This document shows, one piece after another, positions 11,445-21,799 of a stretch of DNA of 64,000 nucleotides. A model generated the notes under the pieces. It saw only the letters and a list, made by a program, of their open reading frames with translations, ran no database searches and was not told the DNA's origin. The position numbers and the translations under genes were made by a program. The number at the start of each line of letters is the position of its first letter. Position 1 is the stretch's first letter. The stretch covers positions 2,907,767 to 2,971,766 of the forward strand of contig JAQFVV010012416.1 of NCBI GenBank assembly GCA_028023455.1, read 5' to 3'. Origin of the DNA: Epiperipatus broadwayi (taxonomy: Eukaryota; Onychophora; Udeonychophora; Euonychophora; Peripatidae).

Positions 11445-11632
11445 CCAATATAAATAATAATCAACAATTTAAAACTGGTGTCAAGGCATCCTCTTTTTAA
11501 CAATAAAGGTGGAATTCCCAAATTACAAACTGCAATTATAATTTTCAAATTGCATCCAAATAGTGTAAAATAATGTTTTTAAAAGGAGGTTGCCTTGACA
11601 ACAGTTTGAAATTGTTGATTGTTACTGATATT
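11445..11632. repeat. fold-back element
   Basis: The arm ATCAACAATTTAAAACTGGTGTCAAGGCATCCTC at about 11459 pairs with GAGGTTGCCTTGACAACAGT..AAATTGTTGAT at about 11585. The spacer is about 90 bp. Confidence 0.65.
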
Positions 11633-11712
11633 GTTTAAATGTTAACTAGGTTTTAATGATTACTTACAAACTCATTTAGTCTTGAGTATTATTACACTTA
11701 TAATTTATATAT

Positions 11713-11833
11713 GTATAAAAATCAGTAAATTGACTTAATTAATTTCTTGATTCCTCATGCTTTTATTTCAGGTGAAATCTAAAAACCCCAATTGTGATTG
11801 ATGAAACAATTTTTTAGTGCATGGTCAATAAAA
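11713..11833. repeat. half copy of fold-back element family 4
   Basis: Contains AATTGACTTAATTAATTTCT, TGCTTTTATTTCAGGTGAAA, CCCCAATTGTGATTGATGAA and TTTTAGTGCATGGTCAATA. It matches one arm of the complete palindromic element at 45.2-45.46 kb. Confidence 0.6.
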
Positions 11834-11839
11834 GCATTT

Positions 11840-12340
11840 ATAAAAAATTGTTATAGCTATTATTTTATTCTATGTTATTATAAAATAAGACAGTAAATTA
11901 CTACTCCAAATAAATAATATAATTATTTTTTGTATGCTATAATTAATAAATAAATTATAAAATGGTTTTTCATCTGAAATTTTACAAAAAGTTCAGGCAT
12001 TAGAAATGACAGAACTAAGCGGTACATTGTGGACCTTTAATCATGTGATTTTATTTACTTTTCTCCTAAGAATAATTATACACATATTTACTAATCACTA
12101 ATATAAAAGTAGTTTGATTATATACAGCTACCTGAAAAATCTAGATTTCTCAGAAAAATATCTATTTAAAAAATATTCCAATCTATATTCTTCATCAAAA
12201 AATCCTTAATTTACATATGAGATCTTATTTATTTTAACTAATTACCCTGAAAATTTCACCAAAAGTTCTTAATTAATTAATGATAGCTTATTAATTTAAA
12301 CTGACTGCCATTTTAAAACTTAAAAAAAGGTAATAATCCT
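11840..12340. other. AT-rich stretch, nothing recognised
   Basis: No feature supported. Several TTAATTAA words only. Confidence 0.6.
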
Positions 12341-12344
12341 TTTA

Positions 12345-12600
12345 TTAGCTCATTGCAGGAGGCATCTCCAGCAGTCTATCATAAAAAAAGGAAATAATCT
12401 CCAGGATTGCCAATAGCTTCTAGCCAAGAGTAGTTTTATAGCAATGATTAGCTGGATTGCCATCAGCCAAATATCTGGCAGAGCCATCCTAAGTCCTGTG
12501 AAAAGAATTTTATTCAATTGAGATTTGAACTTCCAGTTACGGATATGTGTAGTGGATATGAAAGTTCTGTACCAAAAGGTCCTTCTGTTTATATATAAAT
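12345..12600 (-). mobile_element. possible SINE remnant
   Basis: Less AT-rich than its surroundings. On the minus strand a B-box-like GAAGTTCAAATCTC occurs at about 12530, followed by GACTTAGGATGGCTCTGCCA and an A-rich end. An 84-codon minus frame here is unremarkable in composition and is not taken as a gene. No second copy was found in the window. Confidence 0.3.
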
Positions 12601-12905
12601 ACATTGAAGAAAATAATAAAATATTAAAGAAGGTAATTTAAATTAATTTAAGAATTGAAGATTCTACTAAAATGTTCTTCATTAAGTTGAATATTAAAGG
12701 CTGACTAGAATTTTGTCATGTTAAATAAGCTAATATTCTAAAATTTCAAAAATTTTAAGACCACGAATCAAGCTACTGATTACCAAATTTAATTAATCCA
12801 ATTCTACTTCAGAGTTCAATATATTAGAAATGTATAAATAACAAATTGTGCAATAAACATTTATACTAGAATAAAATGTTCTATATAATAATAAATTCTA
12901 TTATT

Positions 12906-13004
12906 ATTTTTTTCTTTCGTGTGTCAAAGCATCGGCTGGGAAGCGAACCCGGGACAAGTGCTTGTAAGTCAGCTGTGCTGACCACTCGACCACCAATGCT
13001 TGAC
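12906..13004 (-). mobile_element. tRNA-derived SINE (family C)
   Basis: Antisense copy: GTGTCAAAGCATCGGCTGG, GCGAACCCGGG (B box complement), ACCACTCGACCACCA (A box complement), ending at GCTTGAC. Bounded by exact 16-bp direct repeats AATAAATTCTATTATT at 12890-12905 and 13005-13020, a clear target-site duplication and hence a fairly recent insertion. Confidence 0.8.
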
Positions 13005-13024
13005 AATAAATTCTATTATTGTAT

Positions 13025-13670
13025 AATAGAGATATCCAGTTTAACATATAATTAATATCTATGCACCTATTTTTTTAAAAAAGAATAAAATTTATAGGAA
13101 AAAATTTACAATTTGTGTTTCTTCAAATTTTTTAATGAATTTTTATTTCTATAAAAAGAATACAATACATGCATAGTATACAAAAAAGGTCTTCTATGAC
13201 CTTGTTTTCATTCAATATATTTCATTGCTTCATAAAATGGAAATTTCATGGACTAAAACCTATGTGGACCAGAAGCCCATAAAATAAAACCTTTTCACAA
13301 TGTCTAACTTCATAAAACATATGCAAGCAATTTAAACATACAAAAACAATTTTTAATATTTCTATATTACTATTAGTATACAGGTAATGAAATACATTTT
13401 TTATAGATATATTATGTGATCAATAAGTTGTGAACAAAAAATGTATATTTATAGCTTAAGAATAAAACTGAAAAGTTATCAAAGATGAATGAAATGTAAA
13501 TATCACTTATCATTTAGAATAACAATATAGATCTAAGATCATATCTAAGAATTATATAAAAAATAATTTAAAAAAAAAAAGATTTGGACACATAAAAATT
13601 TAATGAAAGTTTATTAACATGAAATTAACTTCTGTTTACTGATTAGATTATAAAATAATTTTTTGATTTT
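13025..13670. other. AT-rich stretch, nothing recognised
   Basis: No coding, RNA or repeat feature supported. Confidence 0.55.
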
Positions 13671-13676
13671 GCTTAG

Positions 13677-13796
13677 GTGAAGACTGATATTCCATTAAAT
13701 TTCTTAAAAATTATTTCTGACTGCTCATACAGAGGTTGGAGCAGGGGCAACTATTTTGAATTTAAAGCAATTAAAAAAAAAAAGAAAACTAGTTAA
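13677..13796 (+). CDS. coding-like fragment after a splice-acceptor-like site, unknown product
   Basis: TTTTTGATTTTGCTTAG/G provides a plausible acceptor (AG at 13675-13676). The frame that starts at 13677 reads VKTDIPLNFLKIISDC and SYRGWSRGNYFEFKAI before a poly-A-like lysine run and a stop at 13794-13796. It is 39 codons and richer in G+C than its surroundings. The ATG-less frame and oligo-A end could equally mark a truncated retroposed sequence. No family recognised. Confidence 0.25.
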   Translation: MKTDIPLNFLKIISDCSYRGWSRGNYFEFKAIKKKKKTS

Positions 13797-13986
13797 ATTT
13801 TCATTGCTAGAGAATATCTAATTTTTTTAAAAAAATTATTAGTTATGCTAATAACAACATTCGACTATTACTCTTAGGGAAGAGAAAACTGCATATAACT
13901 GTGTATTTTTTTTACTTATACATATGAGGAAGGGAAAAAATAAACATTAATTTTATTATCAACAATTTTTATTAGTCATTTGTAAC

Positions 13987-14270
13987 TTGTCTGGCAATAA
14001 TTTATTAAAGACCATTTTATTTGTTTTTAACCTACAATATTGAAAAATTATATATTGCTTAAAAATATATTATATGTCTTTTGTACTTTTGTTCCAATTA
14101 TGCAATAACATTACTTCATATAAATTTTGTCATTGTTCATGATATATTTGCTTATCAAAATATTTTTTCAGAACCAAACAATGATAGGAAACTAAAACCT
14201 TCCCCTGTATAAATTTTATGCTATATGCTTCAAAAAATATTATAAATGATAAAAGTTATTATTGATAAAT
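13987..14270. repeat. direct repeat, left copy
   Basis: Starts near CTTGTCTGGCAATAATTTATTA and runs through AACCTACAATATTGA, AATTTTGTCATTGTTCA and ATGCTATATGCTTCA. It matches 14612-14887 over about 280 bp with many substitutions, in the same orientation. The two copies enclose a SINE-like segment. Confidence 0.6.
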
Positions 14271-14382
14271 CATTTATAAATGGTTGTTTTGATTATTTCA
14301 TATAAGAATTTAATTTAGTGTCAATTTATTCTTTTTTCGTAAATGCTTCACATAAATATGGGTATAGTCAATATTTGACAAG

Positions 14383-14605
14383 GGGGGCATAATGTAATGG
14401 AAGCATTGTCTGATATACCCATGATTAGGTTTCAATTCTAGATGGATTAAACTTGACTTATCCAGCTAACCTTTTAATATTGATCAAAACTTGGTATCTA
14501 GTTATTTTAGACAGGGTTTAAAATAAGAACTGAAACAAACTCTCACCCTCTGGTGATTTCCAAACTGATGGGTAATGCCTTTTCTTTCTATGAGAAACTG
14601 TTGAA
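14383..14605 (+). mobile_element. tRNA-derived SINE (family B), probable
   Basis: The head GGGGGCATAATGTAATGG then AGCATTGTCTGA, followed by GATTAGGTTTCAATTCTA, resembles A and B boxes of a tRNA-derived promoter. The body continues to CTGATGGGTAATGCC. A single copy here, placed between the two direct repeats. Confidence 0.45.
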
Positions 14606-14611
14606 GAGACC

Positions 14612-14887
14612 TTGTCTGACAATAATTTATTACAAACTATTTTTATCTTTTTTTTTAACCTACAAAATTGATAAATTATATGTTGCTTAAAGGTACTATA
14701 TGTTTTTTGCTCTCTCGTTCCAATTAAACAACATTATATAAATTTTGTCATTATTCACGATATGTTTGCTTATCAAAATATTTTTATAAAACCAATCCAT
14801 CAAAAGAAATTAAAACCACAGTATAAATTGTATGCTATATGTTTGGATAAATGAAAAAAGTTATATAAAAGTTATTATTGGTAAGTC
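14612..14887. repeat. direct repeat, right copy
   Basis: CTTGTCTGACAATAATTTATTAC through AACCTACAAAATTGA, ATTTTGTCATTATTCACGA and GTATGCTATATGTTTGG. Diverged partner of 13987-14270. Confidence 0.6.
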
Positions 14888-14889
14888 AA

Positions 14890-15460
14890 AATATTAAATT
14901 TAATTCTCGTAATATAATTTTTACAACTAGTTTTTTTTTTTTTTTGTGACCAAACGTCGAAGTCTATCAATATTTTAATCTAAAGAAAGTTCCCAAAATA
15001 ACAGTTTCAATAAAGATCTTAAGCAATGACCCACTTGGAGAATGTCAAATTGACATTTTATTGATTTTAGTTTGATATGATAATAATAAAAATGTGATTT
15101 CTCTACCTGCTATGCATGGCTTCATTTCTTATCTAATGACTTTCTTGCATGTGACAAATATCTAACTTTTTAAAAAGAATCTAAAAAAATTTCTGAGAAT
15201 TAATGAATATAAAACTGAATTTTAAAAAAAAATCTTTCATAAACAATAAATTATATGAATAAAAAATAAGTTTTACGATTTATTACAATATCTTCTTAGA
15301 ACTCTAAATTTGACTTCAGGCTTTTCTATCAATATCGTGAAACAGTAAATAATAGAAAGCCCCCCCCCCCCCGTATATTGATATTTGTCTAAAGATTTGT
15401 AAAGGTGGCATTTTAATAGTAATTGGATGTTGGCCTATTTTCATTATCTAATACCAAAAA
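14890..15460. other. AT-rich stretch with homopolymers
   Basis: Contains a 15-base T run (about 14931-14945) and a run of 13 C (15360-15372). No gene or repeat family recognised. Confidence 0.6.
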
Positions 15461-15469
15461 TTGAATGCT

Positions 15470-15605
15470 TTTAAAAAAATTCAATTTTTTTTAAACACTC
15501 CAAATATATTCAACTGTTAGTAGTGGTATACAAGTTAGATGACGGAAAGACTAACATATAGGTCGGTCGGTAACCTAGGGTACACATGCCTGGCAGCAGA
15601 ACGAT
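15470..15605 (-). mobile_element. tRNA-derived SINE (family A), 3' fragment
   Basis: The reverse complement reads CTACTAACAGTTGAATATATTTGGAGTG and then T/A-rich sequence, matching the end of the 6.2 kb SINE. The adjoining less AT-rich part (CGGTCGGTAACCTAGGGTACA on plus) is probably the SINE body. Confidence 0.5.
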
Positions 15606-15619
15606 TATCAATGGCACTC

Positions 15620-16740
15620 TGAATTGAAATAATAAAAAATTACATTTTAATTACAACAAACATATTTGCTTCATCACCTACATTTTGAGTATATGATTTA
15701 CATGTAAATGGAAACCATGATTCAGTTTAATTTATCAATTATTTTGTACAACAACTCTATACTTCATCTTTGCTATTTTCAACAAAGATAAGTGCTAAGT
15801 GGGATGGAAATATTTTTTTTCCCAGAGAGGATTAATTTTGTCTGGATTTTTAGTTTTTTTTTTTTATGATCAATTGACGTTTGATACTTTTGTATGCAAC
15901 TGCATGTTTAAAGTAAATTTATATTCAAGCAGAAATTATATCGATTAATTCATTTGAAAAAACTTTTATTCATAATTATATAATAAGACATTTAAAGTTT
16001 TGGCACATTTACTTGAAAAAAAGTTTATAATTAGTTATAGTCAGTATTTATGAACGTAGTCTATAAATACGTTAGCCATGATAATAACGTTCAGATCTCA
16101 AAGAAGTTAAAAATCATTGATTTTTTTATCTTTTAGATGGCTATTGTGTACATAAAACAAATTTCTCATAATGTCTATAGTTTAAAAAAAAAAAGAATAT
16201 ATAAAAAACTTCCAATTTTGAGTTGATTTTTTATATCACAAAAATGAGTTTCTTTGAAACATTTTTGATGAATGCTAGCAAAATACTAGTTTATTTCGTT
16301 AGACTTCATTAATCAGCTTTTTAAATTAAACAATTGAAAGCTAAATGCGCTTCGACTATTCTGAATTACTGTACATTAATCGGCAAATTTGTAAACAATA
16401 CCCATGTTTTTAAGTGCCAAATGGGATAAATTTTCTCCACGCCAAAGGAAATCTTAAGCATGTCTTTCGAATGCAATATAATTTATCAAAACATACATAT
16501 GATCCTATGTATTTTAAAATATTGAATGACCACTAATATAAGATCCAGTTATAATGGATTTCAAAAGTATATATAATTATTCAAACATACAGTCTCATTG
16601 TCATGTTTAGTGCAAAAATATATTTTAAGAAGTTATACTAAGTTTCTGCTAATTCATGAGCTAGTGACATGGGCTGATGGTCGCAATAAAATATATCTAA
16701 ATTTTTTTTTTAACTTATGTATCTGCCTACTATATAAATT
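15620..16740. other. AT-rich stretch, nothing recognised
   Basis: No coding or repeat structure supported. Homopolymer A and T runs only. Confidence 0.5.
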
Positions 16741-16746
16741 TTCTAG

Positions 16747-16825
16747 GTTCAAAAGGCCTAGTGACGCCCTGTATGGCAGATACGGCAAGACACTGTTCAC
16801 CCCGACCGTTATAATATATATATAA
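16747..16825 (+). CDS. candidate exon, unknown product
   Basis: A pyrimidine-rich acceptor (AAATTTTCTAG, AG at 16745-16746) is followed by an abruptly GC-richer frame, FKRPSDALYGRYGKTLFTPT, which runs into an (AT)n tract and a stop at 16823-16825. The 79-nt segment has ordinary protein composition and CpG dinucleotides that are rare around it. No donor is visible, because the microsatellite begins where one might be. Product not recognised. Confidence 0.3.
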
Positions 16826-16904
16826 TGAGCATGGCAATTGCTCTAAACAAGCTTTTCTGATAAACACCAGAAGAAAAAACATTTAAAATCTCTATCTGAT
16901 TTTG

Positions 16905-17050
16905 CTTTTTGAGACTTAGGCAATGTTATATTGCTAAAGCTATTAATATATGATGTATCTGAATTCAGTTCAGTCCCATATGACTATTTAAGTTAGATAG
17001 CTGGATTTGAAGATATATAGATGTCTGAAAATTTCATATTTGTTTCAATA
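16905..17050 (-). repeat. fragment of fold-back family 2
   Basis: TCAGTCCCATATGACTATTT, AGTTAGATAGCTGGATT and ATAGATGTCTGAAAATTTCA match, in reverse complement, the centre of the element at 19.16-19.57 kb. Confidence 0.45.
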
Positions 17051-17163
17051 ATATTTTATTACTTCTAATGTATAGAGTGATATCAAACCAACCACAATAG
17101 ATTTACAATGTTGTTGTGTTATAAATGCAAGGTGGTGTGAACGTAACCTTCAGACATTTGTTA

Positions 17164-17222
17164 ACAGATTGCTTTCCCTTTCCCCCTTTTTTTCCCTTCT
17201 TTTTTCTTTTTTTCTTTTTAGT
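17164..17222 (+). other. pyrimidine tract
   Basis: About 55 bases almost entirely C and T, ending TTTTTAG. It could act as a splice-acceptor tract for plus-strand transcripts. Read on the minus strand it is a purine tail directly following the coding fragment at 17233-17352. Confidence 0.6.
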
Positions 17223-17232
17223 TTGGCATATT

Positions 17233-17352
17233 TTATAATGCCCAGGTGTCTTCAAATGTTTTCATTGATGCCAGGAGTTGATCTCTCTTCTTCTGGATTT
17301 TTATCATTGTTTTAAAAAACCTTGTGTTATAGAAGGTTGTGGGCGTTCGTGA
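17233..17352 (-). CDS. coding-like fragment (39 codons), C-terminal end of an unrecognised protein
   Basis: The minus frame, opened by an in-frame stop at 17355-17353, reads SRTPTTFYNTRFFKTMIKIQ and continues KKRDQLLASMKTFEDTWAL to a stop at 17233-17235. Amino-acid composition and the absence of low-complexity residues look like genuine protein in a region where random frames are short and rich in N, K, I and F. It is followed by a purine-rich tail, which suggests the 3' end of a retroposed sequence or LINE. No splice acceptor was seen at its left edge. Family not recognised. Confidence 0.35.
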   Translation of the reverse strand, partial: SRTPTTFYNTRFFKTMIKIQKKRDQLLASMKTFEDTWAL

Positions 17353-17468
17353 TTAATTTATAACACATAATCCAAATATTGTAGTTCAAAAATATTGATA
17401 GATATATTATTGGATATGTTTTTGTATTGATACTGTCCTTAAGAGATGAGAATTTCATTTTTTTTTTC

Positions 17469-17567
17469 ATATGTCATAGCATCGGCCGGGACGCGAACCC
17501 AACCCGTCTGCAACTAACTACTTGCTTGCAAGGCAGGTGCGATGACCTCTCGGCTAACAACACTTGA
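17469..17567 (-). mobile_element. tRNA-derived SINE (family C)
   Basis: Antisense copy: ATGTCATAGCATCGGCCGGG, GCGAACCC, ACCTCTCGGCTAACAACACTT. Flanked by exact GAGAATTTCAT repeats at 17448-17458 and 17569-17579 (target-site duplication). Confidence 0.8.
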
Positions 17568-17574
17568 CGAGAAT

Positions 17575-18320
17575 TTCATATTTCTACTCAATAGTTAAGT
17601 ATTGTGAAACTCTAGCATAATTATTTATGAATTTATATTTCTTTTTTCCCATTTTATTTGTGTTTGTAATAAATTAGCAAAACGTTTTTAATGTTGCAGC
17701 TGAAAATATTTTCTTATTTACTTTTTAGATACATCTGAGCACACTTTAAGTATGGAACATCAGAACCATAGCTTAGCTATATCTAAAATGTAAATAATAA
17801 AACCTTTCCAGTTGTGGATATTAAAAACGTTTTGCTGATTAGTTATAATAAATTTATAATAACTTATATAAGACTAAAGACAGAAACTCACTTTCAAAAA
17901 AAATTTTTTTTTAAATAATTGAATAGAAGTTAATAATTGGAATTATGTTTAATATATATATATGCTAATTTTCATATTTACAATTATTAATTTCTATTTG
18001 ATTATTAAAAAACAAGATTTTAAAAAAATGAAATTCTGTATCCCTCCTTACATAATTGATTGTATATTTATTAATTATCGATGGTGTATACTTTTATCAA
18101 ATAATTCTTAATTTCATTCCTGATTTCCAACAATGTTGGCAAATAAAATCTACTAGTAATAATTGAATGATTATTGATTGGATATCAGTAACAGACTTAC
18201 CAATCTACCACTATATACCAGAAATGACTTAAATGTCACTGATCAGATTTTTCAACATACTTACATATAATAGGATAAATTGCTAAACTCAAATTATCTT
18301 AATATTAAAAGAACATTCAT
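17575..18320. other. AT-rich stretch, nothing recognised
   Basis: A small inverted repeat lies near 17900-18010 (TTTTTTTAAATAATTGAATAG against CTATTTGATTATTAAAAAA). Otherwise no feature. Confidence 0.5.
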
Positions 18321-18321
18321 C

Positions 18322-19154
18322 ATTATCATCATCAACCATTATCAATCCACTATGGGATGAAGGTTTTTCCAAGTTCAATCCATTTTCTTCAATCTTTAGC
18401 TTCTCTTCTCCACATCACCTCTGCACACTTTCTTATTTCATCCATCCATCTCACATATGGTCTCTTTCTGGGTCGATGAAGGTCTCTCCAAGTTCAATCC
18501 ATCTTCTCCAATCTTTAGCCTCTCTTCTCCACATCACCCCTGCACACTTTCTTATTTCATCCATCCATCTCACATATGGTCTCTTTCTGGGTCAATGAAG
18601 GTCTCTCCAAGTTCAATCCATCTTCTCCAATCTTTAGCCTCTCTTCTCCACATCACCCCTGCACACTTTCTTATTTTATCCATCCATCTCACATATGGTC
18701 TCTTTCTGGGTCGATGAAGGTCTCTCCAAGTTCAATCCATCTTCTCCAATCTTTAGCCTCTCTTCTCCAAATCACCCCTGCACACCATCCATCTCACATG
18801 GGGTCTTTTCTGGGTCTTTTACAATCTCTTGGAAACCAGTTTAAGAGTTCAATTGTCCATCTGTTATCATCTCCTCTAGAAATAAGTCAAGCCCAACTCC
18901 ACTTCAGTCTTTTAATTTTTTCAATGAGGTCAGTAACATCTGTTTGTTCTCTTACCCCTACATTGCATTTTTGCTCCCTTCTTGTTATTCGGAACATGGA
19001 TCTCACGATATTTCTTTGAGTGGTCTGAAGTCTCTGTATTGCTTTCCTATTAAGTGTCCAAGTATCAGATCCACAAGTAAGAACTGGTAAAACACATTTA
19101 TTAAAAATATTACTTTTCAAACACATAAGCATATTTCCTTTTAGTATTATACAT
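18322..19154 (-). mobile_element. RTE-type LINE, 3' end of ORF2 (distal part)
   Basis: Minus strand. The 92-codon frame at 19165-18887 reads IFNKCVLPVLTCGSDTWTLN, AIQRLQTTQRNI, VREQTDVTDLIEKIKRLKWSWA, the conserved C-terminal block of RTE ORF2. Downstream, LNWFPRDCKRP-like and CDGWMDEIRKC-like residues are present, and the end is CTTTTAATATTAAGATAATT beyond a TGATGATAATGATG 3' end. The terminal part contains a four-unit 119-bp tandem array (18356-18831) that destroys the frame. The upstream part of the same element continues at 19566-19985 after a fold-back insertion. Confidence 0.8.
18356..18831. repeat. 119-bp tandem array, four units, inside LINE 3' region
   Basis: Unit starts (GATGAAGGT or AATGAAGGT) fall at 18356, 18475, 18594 and 18713, an exact 119-bp period. 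The last unit is slightly deleted. Because 119 is not a multiple of three, each unit reads in a new frame, so the apparent 86- and 147-codon plus-strand frames here are artefacts. Confidence 0.9.
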
Positions 19155-19565
19155 AGAGCTTGCAAAATAAGCTCTTAACAAGCTTTGAGAATATCCTCAA
19201 GCCCAGACTGGTTTTTGATTCTGGCATCGTCAGTGAGATGCCAGGATATTCAATCATTAGATTAAAAATATTAGGACAAGCCCAGCACTTTATCTAATGT
19301 ATAACTATTGAGTAGAAAATCTGAAATTGTCAGGCACCCATATGTCTTCCAATCCAGCTATCTAACTCAAATAGCCATGTGGGACTGAACTAAGTTTAGA
19401 GACACCATATATTAATAGCTATATTAAGTGCTGGGCTTGTCCTAGTATTTTTAATCTAATGATTGAATATCCTGGTACCTCACTGATGACACCAGAAGCA
19501 GAAATTGGTCTGGGGTTGAGGATATTCTCAAAGCTTGTTAAGAGCTTATTTTGCAAGCTCTATAT
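19155..19565. mobile_element. fold-back element, family 2, inserted into the LINE
   Basis: About 135-bp arms (19155-19290 and about 19425-19562) pair: GAGCTTGCAAAATAAGCTC at the left against GAGCTTATTTTGCAAGCTC at the right. Both arms carry AGCCCAGCACTT / AAGTGCTGGGCTT. LINE coding resumes on either side (LKGNMLM.. left, GRNKLLLKGN right), so the element interrupted ORF2. The core CTCACTGATGA..GTCTGGGG is shared with family 1 elements. Confidence 0.7.
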
Positions 19566-19985
19566 ATAACATTTGTAAATATGAGCTTTATTAAATTAAG
19601 TCATGTGATATCTGATTTGATTTTTTTTATTATTTCCTTTTAGTAACAACTTATTTCTACCAATAGCACTCCAACCAAGTTTAATTCTATGATTAATTTC
19701 ATCCATTATGTTTCCATCTGTATTAATAATCTGACAAAAGTATTTGTAGATGTTAACTTCTTCTAACTCATCATAATCAATCTTTATTTTCATATTTTGA
19801 AAAAATCCATTGAACATTACTTTAGTCTTTTAACATTTATCTTTAGTCCTACTTACATCTGATAACTCCTGCAACATTTCCTGCAGCTCTAAAATATTAT
19901 TTGCAAAAACAACTACATTATTAAAAACAACTACATTATTGAAAAGAATATTATTAGTATGTATAAAATGTTACATATTAGAAGT
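19566..19985 (-). mobile_element. RTE-type LINE ORF2, RT region (proximal part)
   Basis: Minus strand, 73-codon frame 19817-19596: IDYDELEEVNIYKYFCQII, GNIMDEINHRIKLGWSAIGR, NKLLLKGN, the segment that precedes CVLPVL in RTE ORF2. Further upstream LQEMLQELSD follows FNNVVVFANNI, a mutated FADD catalytic box, with a 21-bp internal duplication near 19900-19945. Joined with 18322-19154 as one element. Confidence 0.75.
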
Positions 19986-20127
19986 ATTTCAAATCAGAAG
20001 AGACCATTATGGTAATAACATATAGAGTAGACAATCATCATTTTCACAATATTTTTGGTAATTATAAAATCAGGACTTTTAAAAAATTTCTTGAATAATT
20101 TAAAACCATCTGGTAGAAAATGCGAAG

Positions 20128-20235
20128 ATATTGAAAGGCAAAACTCTCCATACAGTAGTGGTATTTAGTGCAAGATGGCTGCCAAAAGACTTGTGCATAA
20201 AATCCCTATCTAGTGGTCATGTGATGTTTGGTGGT
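20128..20235 (+). repeat. fold-back family 1 fragment
   Basis: AGGCAAAACTCTCCATACAG, AGACTTGTGCATAAAATCC and GGTCATGTGATG match the arm and terminal tail of family 1. Confidence 0.55.
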
Positions 20236-20239
20236 TTAA

Positions 20240-21115
20240 GAAATTTAAAGCTGGTTGAAACTGTAAAAGGCACAAGACAAAAGTTCAATTTCATTAAGCA
20301 TATTGATCAATCATATGGAAAACTAATAAATGTGATTAACAAAGTGCAATAAAATATAAACGTGTGAAATGAGAATAAATTATTAAAGATGTGGAACCAA
20401 TATGGTAATCAATGAAGAAGTTATGGAAATATGAAATCCAGATTATAAATATAAAATAAAGAAATAAAAAGATAAACATGGATAAATCAAAAACATTAGG
20501 GTTTGGGAAAAAAGAAAAAAAACAATTGATAGAACTTTATTAAACAATTTAAAAATATTTATATATTTTTGAAATATTATTAGTAGTCTTCATCATCATA
20601 AAAATGAAAATTAAAATAGGCATGGCAAGGATGAATAAAATCTACAAAAACAAATAATGAATATTAAGTTCAAATCAATTTAGATATATTCCAAAATTCA
20701 GATTTGCTAGTGTATTTTATGATAGCAAAATATGAGCAAAGTATTCAATGAGAAGAAATATCAAGCTACAGAAAATGATTGAGAATTGAATGTATATGAA
20801 AATATCCCAATGAAAATTTGTACAAAAAAAAAATCAAAGGGAAAATTTTACTGAAAAAGTTATAGAGAAAAAGTTACATTGGTTTGTTTGAATATGTAAG
20901 CAAATGATGATCAGAAACCCAAAAACTCTCACATTAAATAATATACAAAACACAAATAAAAGATAAATGCTTATATAATATAGGTCTGTGATTTTAAAAA
21001 TGATGTGGAGTTCATTTGCATTTGCTTGAAATTCTTGCAAAAGGTACACAAAACCAGAGTTAGTAATAATTCATCATTACACTAAGGCATTCGCATTCCG
21101 CTTGTAATTTCTGAT
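20240..21115. other. AT-rich stretch, nothing recognised
   Basis: Short frames only. No repeat family or gene recognised. Confidence 0.5.
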
Positions 21116-21120
21116 GATGA

Positions 21121-21280
21121 TGACAATCTATTTCTCAAAAAATTAAACAATTTTAAAAGTATCTATTTCATGTTATATGTAAAGAGCCATTTTTACATAA
21201 TGACAATCTATTTCTCAAAAAATTAAACAATTTTAAAACTATTTATTTCATATTATATGAAAAGAGCCATTTTTACATAA
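21121..21280. repeat. 80-bp tandem duplication
   Basis: TGACAATCTATTTCTCAAAA begins both copies (21121 and 21201). Both end TAAAGAGCC or AAAAGAGCC then ATTTTTACATAA. A few substitutions separate them. Confidence 0.9.
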
Positions 21281-21576
21281 TTATTGCAACTTAGTAGTTA
21301 TTGAACCTGCTACAATCATTAAAGAAGGATTACTGAGAGACATTTTAGATTATTGCCAATTGGAAAAAGAATTTACTTGAGCGATATGGAAGACCAGTTG
21401 AAACCTGAATTAAGAATCAAAAAAAAAAATTGCAAAAGTCTGCAACTAAAATAATTCTATTTGTAATCTTGTTTGTATGAGACTTTAATGTCATGTCTAT
21501 TTTCTGAACTCCCCTATCGTTAATAAACTATTAAACAATTCCAAAGATACATTACACACAGAGTCAATATAACAAA

Positions 21577-21777
21577 TTGTTTACAAAATTCAATGCAACC
21601 AATGCATGTGCAATGAGAGAGAATTTATCAACAAGATTAGCCCAGCACAAATATTTATATAATAGGGCACAGGGAAATAAAAAATGCACATTGATATTTA
21701 TGAAGCACAAATGCAAATCAGACCATGAATCTGATTTATCCACAGTCGGATATGTATGTATGGAAAAAAGAGGGTAG
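21577..21777 (+). mobile_element. possible Penelope-like GIY-YIG fragment
   Basis: The frame reads LSTRLAQHKYLYNR, GNKKCTLIFMKHK and SDHESDLSTVGY, resembling the R..QH...(L..H)...H..D(W/L)S block of PLE GIY-YIG domains. Catalytic residues cannot be confirmed. Upstream, 21300-21370 reads EPATIIKEGLLRDILDYCQL, which may belong to the same element. Low confidence. Confidence 0.3.
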
Positions 21778-21799
21778 GAAATGCAAAATTAAAAAGGCC

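Noticed and set aside
12350-12604. 84-codon minus frame
   Set aside because: Composition is driven by base content, no family resemblance, and the segment looks like a SINE remnant.
18457-19019. Open frames of 86 and 147 codons on the plus strand
   Set aside because: They arise from the antisense of the RTE 119-bp tandem array and repeat the same peptide in shifted frames.
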